Source: JAKFVA01 sp046155225
GTDB taxonomy: Bacteria > Pseudomonadota > Gammaproteobacteria > Burkholderiales > Burkholderiaceae_C
Assembly: GCA_046155225.1 (NCBI GenBank)
Contig: JBJXED010000145.1
Coordinates: 1-14,299 of the forward strand
Reading direction: 5' to 3'
Length of the DNA stretch: 14,299 bases
Each line of letters begins with the position of its first letter. Within the stretch, counting starts at the first letter, position 1. Below the pieces are notes generated by a model. That model did not search any database, was not told where the DNA came from, and saw only the letters and a program-made list of their open reading frames with translations. The position numbers and the translations under genes were made by a program. Below are positions 1 to 6,360 of this stretch, piece after piece.

Positions 1-281
1 CCGTCGATCCAGAACTGGTCGCCGGGGTGCGGGCCGATGATCGGCAGTTTGAAGCGCCGGGCCAGCTCGCCAGTGCCGCCCGCATGGTCAATGTGCGCGT
101 GGGTCAGCCAGATTTGTTCCAGCCTCAAGCCCAGGCGCTTGATTTCAGCCAGCAGCATGTCCAGGTCGCCACCGGGGTCGATGATGGCGGCAGGGTGCGG
201 GCGGTCTGGCGTGCTGTCGCACCAGACGATGGAGCAGTTTTGCTGGAATTGGGTGACGGGGACGGTGAGGTAGTGCAGCAT
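1..281 (-). CDS. MBL-fold metallo-hydrolase, YcbL-like (partial, 3' end outside window)
   Basis: The gene reads leftwards from an ATG at 281-279 and runs off the window edge after about 94 codons. The visible N-terminus starts MLHYLTVPVTQFQQNCS, very like E. coli YcbL and other type II glyoxalase-like hydrolases. The zinc-binding HxHxDH motif is present as THAHIDHAGG (His61, His63, Asp65, His66). An IDPGGD segment at about residues 34-39 is the usual second strand-loop of this fold. Known family members are cytoplasmic zinc hydrolases that cleave thioesters such as S-lactoylglutathione, but substrate cannot be told from this fragment. It lies 13 bp downstream of the EamA permease stop. A weak GAAAG Shine-Dalgarno-like stretch overlaps that stop codon, so the two genes are probably cotranscribed. 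The missing C-terminal half would carry the remaining metal ligands. Confidence 0.88.
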   Translation of the reverse strand, partial: MLHYLTVPVTQFQQNCSIVWCDSTPDRPHPAAIIDPGGDLDMLLAEIKRLGLRLEQIWLTHAHIDHAGGTGELARRFKLPIIGPHPGDQFWID

Positions 282-294
282 GGGTGAATCGCTT

Positions 295-1290
295 TCAGAC
301 GCGCATTTTCTCAGGCGCAGGTGACGCCATCTTTTGCGGCCACAGCACCGAGCCAATCGCCACCACCATCAGCGCTACCGCCGCCCAGTCCTGCCAGTGC
401 AGCACCTCGCCCAGGCCAGCCGCCCCGGCCAACAAGCCCACCACCGGAATCAGCATGACCGAAAGCGTCGAGGCCGCTGGGGGCAGGCTGCGCGCCAATG
501 AAAACCAGGCGGCGTGGGCAAAGCCGAACACCATCACGGCGTTGTAGCCAATCGCCGCCCAGGCGTTGGCCGAAGGCACGATCCACTGCGGGCTGGTGAT
601 GACCCATTGCTGGCGTTCCAGCAGCCAGCCCAGCAGTGTCAGTACCGGCGCGGTCAGCGCCGTCATCCAGAACGCCAGCGTCAAGGTCGGCACCGGGATA
701 GTGCTGCGGCGCAGCAGTTGCGTGCCGAGCGCCCATGACAAGGCCGACAGCAGCGCCAATGCCACGGCCAGCGGCGCACCGGCCAGCCGGGTGAATTCGT
801 GCCACAGCAGCAGCACCACGCCGACACTGGCGGCGCCCACACCCAGCCAATTGCGCGCGCGCAGTACCGCGCCAAAGAGCAGCGCGCCCAAAATAGCCGA
901 AAAAATCGGCATGGTGTAGCCCAGAATCGCCGCACGACCACTGCTCAAACTTTTGACAGCAACAATGATGAGCGCATGCCAGATGAACATGTTGAACAGC
1001 GCCAGCCACAGCAGCGCCGGCCAGTGCGCGCGCGGCAGCCTGAACGGCACCTTCAACCACCACAAACCGGCGGCCAGCACCGGGATACCCAGCCAGATGG
1101 AAATGGCGCGAAAGGTCAGGGGCGGCATGTCGGCCACGCCGAGTTTCATGACCGGCCAGTTCAGGCCCCAGACCAGCGTGAGCACCACCAGCAAGGCGAG
1201 TTGCTGGCGCGTGAGGGCGGCGCTGGAGGGGGCGTTAAATCGGGCGCTTGGGGCGGGCGCTTGCGCTGGCGCAGGGGCTGGATCGGTCAT
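295..1290 (-). CDS. EamA/DMT-family inner-membrane permease
   Basis: This 331-residue, strongly hydrophobic protein has about ten predicted membrane segments arranged as two EamA repeats (roughly residues 28-160 and 170-315). The first helix contains the typical WGLNWPVMK stretch, seen in many DMT proteins as WGxNFxxxK. The first repeat ends near SSGRAAILGYTMPIF and the second near LPPAASTLSVMLIPVVGLL, the hallmark end-of-repeat helices that face the pore. Family members export metabolites, amino acids or drugs across the inner membrane. The substrate cannot be predicted. The N-terminus is a Pro/Ala-rich 25-residue tail before the first helix. The start at 1290 has no clear Shine-Dalgarno, so a slightly later start is possible. 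Only 37 bp separate it from the divergent pyrF, and the MBL hydrolase follows 13 bp after the stop. Confidence 0.9.
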   Translation of the reverse strand: MTDPAPAPAQAPAPSARFNAPSSAALTRQQLALLVVLTLVWGLNWPVMKLGVADMPPLTFRAISIWLGIPVLAAGLWWLKVPFRLPRAHWPALLWLALFNMFIWHALIIVAVKSLSSGRAAILGYTMPIFSAILGALLFGAVLRARNWLGVGAASVGVVLLLWHEFTRLAGAPLAVALALLSALSWALGTQLLRRSTIPVPTLTLAFWMTALTAPVLTLLGWLLERQQWVITSPQWIVPSANAWAAIGYNAVMVFGFAHAAWFSLARSLPPAASTLSVMLIPVVGLLAGAAGLGEVLHWQDWAAVALMVVAIGSVLWPQKMASPAPEKMRV

Positions 1291-1327
1291 GCGCCATGGT
1301 AGCGGCGCTGCAAACTAAACTCGGTTC

Positions 1328-2170
1328 ATGACCTTTGTTGAAATGCTCCGCAGCGCCGAGCGCACGCACCAATCGCTTTTGTGTGTCGGGCTCGACCCGC
1401 AGCCCGAGAGTTTTCCGCAGGCGCTGGCGGGCGACGCCAGCAAGATCTACGACTTCTGCGCGGCCATCGTTGACGCCACCGCCGACCTGGTGCTGGCCTT
1501 CAAACCGCAAATTGCCTACTTCGCCGCGCACCGCGCCGAAGCGCAACTGGAACAGCTGGTGGCACACATCCGCCGCGCCGCACCCGGCGTGCCGGTGATT
1601 CTGGACGCCAAGCGCGGCGATATCGGCAGCACGGCCGAGCAGTACGCCATCGAGGCTTTTGAACGCTATGGCTGCGACGCGGTGACGCTCTCGCCTTACA
1701 TGGGCTTTGATTCGCTGGAGCCGTATTTGCGCAGGTACGGCAAGGGCGCATTTTTGCTCTGTCGCACCTCCAACCCCGGCGGCGGCGATTTGCAAACCCG
1801 GCGTCTTGCCGACGTGCCCGGCGAGCCGCGTTTGTACGAACACATCGCCCAACTCGCCAGCGGCCCCTGGAACACCAACGGCCAGTTGGGCCTAGTGGTG
1901 GGCGCCACCTACCCTGCCGAGATTGCCCGCGTGCGCGAACTCGCGCCCACCCTGCCGCTGCTGGTGCCGGGTGTCGGCGCACAGGGCGGTGATGCACTGG
2001 CGAGTGTGCAGGCCGGCTGGCGCGGCAGCGCCGCGCTCACCACCGGGCCGCTCCTCATCAACTCATCGCGTGCCGTGCTCTATGCGTCTGCCGCAGCGGA
2101 CTGGCGCGAAGCTGCCCGCCGCGAGGCGCAGGCCACACGTGACACGCTGCAACAGGCGCAGGCAGTTTGA
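1328..2170 (+). CDS. pyrF: Orotidine 5'-phosphate decarboxylase (long, type 2 PyrF)
   Basis: This cytoplasmic enzyme decarboxylates OMP to UMP, the last step of de novo pyrimidine synthesis. The 280-residue length fits the type 2 PyrF group (about 270-280 aa) rather than the roughly 230-residue E. coli type. Visible motifs are GLDPQ at 21-25, the FKPQIAYF strand with Lys59, and the catalytic DAKRGDIGST signature with Asp93, Lys95 and Asp98. The phosphate-binding end of the barrel is seen as LLVPGVGAQGGD (211-222) and SSRAVLYAS (246-254). All expected catalytic residues are present, so the enzyme should be active. The start ATG at 1328 gives the expected N-terminus, although no strong Shine-Dalgarno precedes it. 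An in-frame ATG at 1343 is the only nearby alternative. Confidence 0.97.
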   Translation: MTFVEMLRSAERTHQSLLCVGLDPQPESFPQALAGDASKIYDFCAAIVDATADLVLAFKPQIAYFAAHRAEAQLEQLVAHIRRAAPGVPVILDAKRGDIGSTAEQYAIEAFERYGCDAVTLSPYMGFDSLEPYLRRYGKGAFLLCRTSNPGGGDLQTRRLADVPGEPRLYEHIAQLASGPWNTNGQLGLVVGATYPAEIARVRELAPTLPLLVPGVGAQGGDALASVQAGWRGSAALTTGPLLINSSRAVLYASAAADWREAARREAQATRDTLQQAQAV

Positions 2171-2228
2171 TTCTCGCCCGCGCACGCATACCTGCTGGCG
2201 CTGAGCAAAGGGCCTGTTTTTCATAAGA

Positions 2229-2255
2229 CACCACGAAACATGTGTGCTTGTGGTG
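2229..2255. other. Weak inverted repeat downstream of pyrF
   Basis: CACCAC (2229-2234) and GTGGTG (2250-2255) form a 6-bp perfect inverted repeat with a 15-nt loop, 58 bp after the pyrF stop. A T-run (2217-2221) lies before the repeat rather than after it, so it is not a classical intrinsic terminator. It could still slow or end pyrF transcription. The function is not supported by anything else. Confidence 0.25.
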
Positions 2256-2260
2256 CAAGC

Positions 2261-2341
2261 GGTGTAACGCGGTGAAAGTTACGCGCAAAGCCCATCATTC
2301 CTGATGGCGTGCGCAGCTAAGATTCGCGCAATTCAGCCCGA
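2261..2341 (+). promoter_or_regulatory. Conserved upstream element of the first DUF1800 gene
   Basis: Two blocks here are repeated in front of the second DUF1800 gene: GGTGTAAC at 2261-2268, and CTAAGATT followed by CGCGCAATTCAGCCC from 2317. Between them exactly 48 bp separate the blocks in both copies, although much of the spacer has diverged apart from a shared TGAAA...GTT patch just after the first block. The ATG lies 40 bp after the start of the second block. The retained blocks and exact spacing suggest a promoter or operator. GTAAC resembles the -35 of some ECF sigma promoters (for example the GTAAC-type site of Caulobacter SigF), while TAAGAT resembles a sigma70 -10. Which of these is right cannot be decided from the sequence. 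In this copy GTAAC (2264-2268) is also mirrored by GTTAC (2278-2282), which the second copy does not keep. Confidence 0.5.
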
Positions 2342-2356
2342 CCTAAAGGTGTTTTC

Positions 2357-4264
2357 ATGCGCGAAGTGATCGAACAAGAGCCGGTGTTGTTGGCAGAGCC
2401 TGGTCACCCATTGCAGCCTGTCGCCGCCCCTGTGCCTCTGCCAGAGACCGTGCAAGATGACGCTGCCCGCGATGCCGTGATGCTGCGCAGTCCGGCGGGC
2501 GTATCCGCTCTGGCGGCAGCCGCTGCCCTGGCCGCCTGCGGCGGCGGGGGCAGTGGTTCGCCAGCGGCGTCCCCGGCGCCAACGCCCGCCCCCACCCCTG
2601 CGCCGACACCCGCTCCCACGCCGCCGCCAGCCCCCGCGATGACAGCGGCGCAAGCCGCGCGCTTTTTGCTCCAGTCGCAGTTCTCGGCGTCGGACGCTGA
2701 GATTGCCAGCGTGCAAACCCTGGGCTTTGCGGGCTGGCTCACGCAGCAATTCAACGCCCCGGCCAGCACCACCGGCTTTGCCTGGCTGGACAGCCGCGGC
2801 TACAACGTCGTCAACTCGAGCACGCAGTTCTACAACAACGAGTACCCTGCCGACTTCATGATCTGGAACCAGCTCATGACCAGCCCCGACGGGCTGCGCA
2901 AGCGCGTGGCGCTGGCCTTGTCGGAGATTTTTGTGGTCTCCACCAACGGCCTGGACGTGACTTGGCGCAGCCATGCCATGGCAGCTTATTGGGACATGCT
3001 GGTGGCCAATGCCTTTGGCAATTACCGCCAGTTGCTGCAGGACGTGACGCTGAACCCCGCCATGGGCGTATACCTCAACACCCGCGGCAACCAGCGCGAG
3101 AACAGCAGCACGGGCCGCGTGCCTGACGAGAACTACGCCCGCGAGGTGATGCAGCTGTTCACCATCGGCCTGTACCGATTGAACGCCAACGGCACGCAGC
3201 AGCTCGAGGGCGGCAACCCGGTGGACAGCTACACCGAAGACGACGTGACCAACCTCGCCCGCGTCTTCACCGGCTACAACTTTGACGATCGGCAAAACGT
3301 CCCCACAATCGAACCCGGCACCGGTCGCAGCATCCCCAGCACCCATTTCACCCGGCTGCCGATGACGCTCAATGCCAGCTTGCACTCCAATCAGAGGGCC
3401 GATTTTTTGGGTGTCACTGTCCCGATAGATACGCCGGGGGCCGCCGCGCTGACCACGGCGCTCGACACGCTGTTCAACCACCCCAACACCGGGCCGTTTT
3501 TTGCCAAGCAGTTGATCCAGCGGCTGGTCACCAGCAACCCCAGCCCGGATTATGTGGGGCGTGTGGCAGCGGCGTTTGCCAACAACGGCAGCGGCGTGCG
3601 CGGCGATTTGCGTGCGGTGGTGGCGGCCGTGCTGCTGGATGCCGAAGCGCGCGGCGACGCGGGCCTGACTTCCACCAGCTACGGCAAGGTGCGCGAGCCG
3701 ATGCTGCGGTTTATCCAATGGGGCCGCACGTTTGGCATCGCGTCGGCGCGCGGCAGCTGGAAGATTCAGCAGTTGTCCAACCCGGTGAACCAGCTTGCGC
3801 AAAGCCCGCTGCGCTCGGGTTCGGTGTTCAACTTTTTCCGCCCCGGCTATGTGCCGCCCTCGACGGTGCTGGCCACGAGCGGCCAGGTCGCGCCCGAGCT
3901 GCAGATTGTCAATGAGTCGAGCACGGCGGGCTACCTCAATTTCATGCAGGGAGCCATAGAGCGCGGCATCTTTGTCAACGCACCCGACTTGCCGCAAACC
4001 GCAAGCAATGCGAACAACGGCTACGACGTCAACGTGACCTACGCCAATGAGCTGCCGCTGGCGCTCAACGCCGCCGCGCTGGTGGCGCGGCTGGCCTTGC
4101 TGCTCACCGCCAACCAGCTCAGCGCGGCCAACACCACGCTGATCGTCAACGCTTTGAATGCCACGGCCTTGAGTGCAACCAGCACCGACGCGCAGCGCCG
4201 TGCAAGGGTGCAGGCCGCGGTCTTGATGGTGATGGCGGCGTCCGACTACCTGGTGCAAAAGTAA
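2357..4264 (+). CDS. DUF1800 family protein, predicted exported lipoprotein (paralogue 1)
   Basis: This 635-residue protein belongs to the DUF1800 family, whose biochemical function is unknown. Family hallmarks are a PDENYAREVMQLFTIG block (about residues 255-270), then YTEDDVTNLARVFTGYNF (about 291-308), and a GPFFAKQLIQRLVTSNPSPDY segment further on. The N-terminus has a 42-residue polar leader, a short Ala-rich hydrophobic stretch (LRSP to ALAA) and a lipobox-like LAAC with Cys61. A CGGGGSG linker and a (PAPT)n Pro-rich tract (about 71-94) follow before the globular domain. This suggests a tethered extracytoplasmic protein, but the long leader is unusual. The start ATG at 2357 has an AAAGGTG Shine-Dalgarno at a good distance. 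An internal ATG at 2480 would give a conventional short lipoprotein signal but lacks a ribosome site. The closest paralogue follows 132 bp downstream, and the DUF1501 partner comes after it. Confidence 0.88.
   Translation: MREVIEQEPVLLAEPGHPLQPVAAPVPLPETVQDDAARDAVMLRSPAGVSALAAAAALAACGGGGSGSPAASPAPTPAPTPAPTPAPTPPPAPAMTAAQAARFLLQSQFSASDAEIASVQTLGFAGWLTQQFNAPASTTGFAWLDSRGYNVVNSSTQFYNNEYPADFMIWNQLMTSPDGLRKRVALALSEIFVVSTNGLDVTWRSHAMAAYWDMLVANAFGNYRQLLQDVTLNPAMGVYLNTRGNQRENSSTGRVPDENYAREVMQLFTIGLYRLNANGTQQLEGGNPVDSYTEDDVTNLARVFTGYNFDDRQNVPTIEPGTGRSIPSTHFTRLPMTLNASLHSNQRADFLGVTVPIDTPGAAALTTALDTLFNHPNTGPFFAKQLIQRLVTSNPSPDYVGRVAAAFANNGSGVRGDLRAVVAAVLLDAEARGDAGLTSTSYGKVREPMLRFIQWGRTFGIASARGSWKIQQLSNPVNQLAQSPLRSGSVFNFFRPGYVPPSTVLATSGQVAPELQIVNESSTAGYLNFMQGAIERGIFVNAPDLPQTASNANNGYDVNVTYANELPLALNAAALVARLALLLTANQLSAANTTLIVNALNATALSATSTDAQRRARVQAAVLMVMAASDYLVQK
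2521..2815 (+). repeat. Near-identical direct repeat, copy 1 (partner at 4561-4855)
   Basis: Aligned by eye against 4561-4855 (offset 2040 bp), this 295-bp stretch shows only three mismatches, at 2623, 2657 and 2719. It covers the lipobox, the Pro-rich linker and the first part of the DUF1800 domain. Sequence on both sides is clearly more diverged. The pattern suggests recent gene conversion or strong purifying pressure on the segment. Confidence 0.85.
2567..2638 (+). repeat. Pro/Ala/Thr-rich linker repeat (PAPT units), copy 1
   Basis: Imperfect 12-nt units encode repeated PAPT residues between the lipobox Cys and the DUF1800 domain. The same tract is in the second paralogue at about 4607-4678, with a single base difference. 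Such tracts usually act as flexible spacers that hold a domain away from a membrane or wall. The repeat could expand or contract by slippage. Confidence 0.75.
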
Positions 4265-4299
4265 GGCCGCTGCAAAGCGTCCATGACGGCCACGCAATC

Positions 4300-4380
4300 G
4301 GTGTAACGGCATGAAAAGTTGGCTTGAAAATTCATGCATCTTGAAGAGGGCAGACCTAAGATTTGCGCAACTTAGCCCCA
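4300..4380 (+). promoter_or_regulatory. Conserved upstream element of the second DUF1800 gene
   Basis: This is the second copy of the element at 2261-2341. GGTGTAAC is at 4300-4307 and CTAAGATT at 4356-4363, again exactly 48 bp apart, followed by TGCGCAACTTAGCCCC. The ATG of the gene is 41 bp after the start of the second block. The intervening sequence is mostly different from copy 1, which argues for selection on the two blocks and their spacing. It implies that paralogue 2 has its own promoter and does not rely only on read-through. No such element precedes the DUF1501 gene, which is therefore probably transcribed from here. Confidence 0.5.
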
Positions 4381-4396
4381 CTTCAAGGACCCCGTC

Positions 4397-6307
4397 ATGA
4401 GCGCCATCACTGAAACCGAAACCCAGGCATTGAGCGAATTGCCCGTGCCTGTATCGCGCCGCCAGCCGCTGGCCGCGCCCCTGCCAAATCCATCAGATTT
4501 CTGCGGCGAGACTCCCGGTGACGTGACCTTGCGCAGCCCCGCCGCTGCTGCCCTGGCCAGCGCTGCCCTGGCCGCCTGCGGCGGCGGGGGCAGTGGTTCG
4601 CCAGCGGCGTCCCCGGCGCCAACGCCCGCCCCCACCCCTGCGCCGACACCCGCTCCCACGCCACCGCCAGCCCCCGCGATGACAGCGGCGCAAGCCTCGC
4701 GCTTTTTGCTCCAGTCGCAGTTCTCGGCGTCGGACGCTGAGATTGCCAGCGTGCAAACGCTGGGCTTTGCGGGCTGGCTCACGCAGCAATTCAACGCCCC
4801 GGCCAGCACCACCGGCTTTGCCTGGCTGGACAGCCGCGGCTACAACGTCGTCAACGCCTTCCAGTTCTACAACGTCAACTACCCTGCCGACTTCATGATC
4901 TGGAACCAGCTCATGACCAGCCCCGACGGGCTGCGCAAGCGCGTGGCACTGGCCTTGTCGGAGATTTTTGTGGTGTCGACCACGGGCGTCACCAACATCG
5001 ACTGGCGCAGCCACCTGATGGCAGCCTATTGGGACCTGCTGGTGGCCAATGCCTTTGGCAATTTCCGCCAGTTGCTGGAGGGCGTGACGCTGAACCCCGC
5101 CATGGGCGTGTACCTCAACACCCGCGGCAACCAGGGCGAGAACACCAACACGGGCCGCGTGCCTGACGAGAACTACGCCCGCGAGGTGATGCAGCTGTTC
5201 ACCATCGGCTTGTACCGACTGAACGCCGACGGCACCCAGCAGCTCGAGGGCGGCAACCCGATGGACAGCTACACCGAGGCTGATGTGACCAATCTCGCCC
5301 GTGTCTTCACCGGCTACAACTTTGACAGCACCGGCAACGTCTTCACGCCCGAGACCAACGGCGGCACCCGGCAAATCCCCAGCGCCACCTTTACCCGGCT
5401 GCCGATGACGCTCAACGCCAGCTTGCACTCCAATCAGAGGGCCGATTTTTTGGGTGTCACCGTCCCGATAGATACGCCGGGGGCCGCCGCGCTGACCACG
5501 GCGCTCGACACGCTGTTCAACCACCCCAACACCGGGCCGTTTTTTGCCAAACAGTTGATCCAGCGGCTGGTCACCAGCAACCCCAGCCCGGATTATGTGG
5601 GGCGTGTGGCAGCGGCGTTTGCCAACAACGGCACTGGCGTGCGCGGCGACCTGCGCGCGGTGGTCTCGGCCGCGCTGCTCGACACGGAAGCGCGCAGTGA
5701 CGCGGGCCTCGGCGCGGCCAGCTTCGGCAAGATTCGTGAGCCGATGCTGCGCTTTGTCCAGTGGGGCCGTACTTTTGGCATCAGCTCGGCGCAAGGCAGC
5801 TGGAAGATTGGCGATCTGTCCAACCCCGCACTGCAGCTTGCACAAAGCCCGCTGCGCTCGGGTTCGGTGTTCAACTTTTTCCGCCCCGGCTACGTGCCGC
5901 CCTCCACCGCGCTGGCCGTGACCGGCCAGGTCGCGCCCGAGCTGCAGATCGTCAACGAGTCGAGCACGGCGGGCTACCTCAATTTCATGCAAAGCGCGAT
6001 AGAGCTGGGCCTGTTCGTCACCGGACCAAATGTGCCGCAAAACGTCAGCAACGCCAGCGATGGCTTCGACATCAACGTGACCTACGCCAATGAGCTGCCG
6101 CTGGCACTCGACGCCGCCGCGCTGGTGGCCCGGTTGGCCTTGCTGCTCACCGCCAACCAGCTCAGCGCGGCCAACACCACCTTGATCGTGGACACCCTCA
6201 ATGCCGCGCCACTGAACGCCGCCAGCACCACCGCGCAGCGCCGCGCGCGCGTGCAGGCTGCCGTGCTGATGGTGATGGCCGCCGCAGACTACCTGGTGCA
6301 AAAGTAA
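4397..6307 (+). CDS. DUF1800 family protein, predicted exported lipoprotein (paralogue 2)
   Basis: This 636-residue tandem paralogue of the gene at 2357-4264 shares the same architecture: polar leader, LRSP-led Ala-rich stretch, LAAC lipobox with Cys again at residue 61, CGGGGSG, PAPT linker and DUF1800 domain. The PDENYAREVMQLFTIG and YTEADVTNLARVFTGYNF blocks are present. The leader of about 42 residues shares almost nothing with paralogue 1 yet has the same length. It carries SRRQPLA near residues 20-26, which looks like a Tat motif, but no hydrophobic core follows directly. The ATG at 4397 has a CAAGGA Shine-Dalgarno 7 bp upstream. A GTG at 4523 would give a short lipoprotein signal. The DUF1501 gene starts 53 bp after the stop without a promoter element of its own, so the two are likely cotranscribed. 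The catalytic activity of the family is unknown. Confidence 0.88.
   Translation: MSAITETETQALSELPVPVSRRQPLAAPLPNPSDFCGETPGDVTLRSPAAAALASAALAACGGGGSGSPAASPAPTPAPTPAPTPAPTPPPAPAMTAAQASRFLLQSQFSASDAEIASVQTLGFAGWLTQQFNAPASTTGFAWLDSRGYNVVNAFQFYNVNYPADFMIWNQLMTSPDGLRKRVALALSEIFVVSTTGVTNIDWRSHLMAAYWDLLVANAFGNFRQLLEGVTLNPAMGVYLNTRGNQGENTNTGRVPDENYAREVMQLFTIGLYRLNADGTQQLEGGNPMDSYTEADVTNLARVFTGYNFDSTGNVFTPETNGGTRQIPSATFTRLPMTLNASLHSNQRADFLGVTVPIDTPGAAALTTALDTLFNHPNTGPFFAKQLIQRLVTSNPSPDYVGRVAAAFANNGTGVRGDLRAVVSAALLDTEARSDAGLGAASFGKIREPMLRFVQWGRTFGISSAQGSWKIGDLSNPALQLAQSPLRSGSVFNFFRPGYVPPSTALAVTGQVAPELQIVNESSTAGYLNFMQSAIELGLFVTGPNVPQNVSNASDGFDINVTYANELPLALDAAALVARLALLLTANQLSAANTTLIVDTLNAAPLNAASTTAQRRARVQAAVLMVMAAADYLVQK
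4561..4855 (+). repeat. Near-identical direct repeat, copy 2 (partner at 2521-2815)
   Basis: This is the second member of the 295-bp repeat with three mismatches. A further near-identical block lies at about 5404-5649, paired with 3361-3606 (offset 2043 bp) and with about five differences in 246 bp. The two blocks are separated by more diverged coding sequence. Confidence 0.85.
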
Positions 6308-6360
6308 TTTGCCGCCGACCCACCCCCGCACACCAACTTTCCATTACCCCCGAGGCCACC

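Noticed and set aside
295..1290. Specific substrate for the EamA permease (for example RhaT or amino-acid exporter)
   Set aside because: The family is too broad and no diagnostic residue or neighbour supports one substrate.
2567..2638. CRISPR-like or tandem-repeat array in the Pro-rich region
   Set aside because: The short units are coding (PAPT) repeats within a protein linker. There are no spacers.
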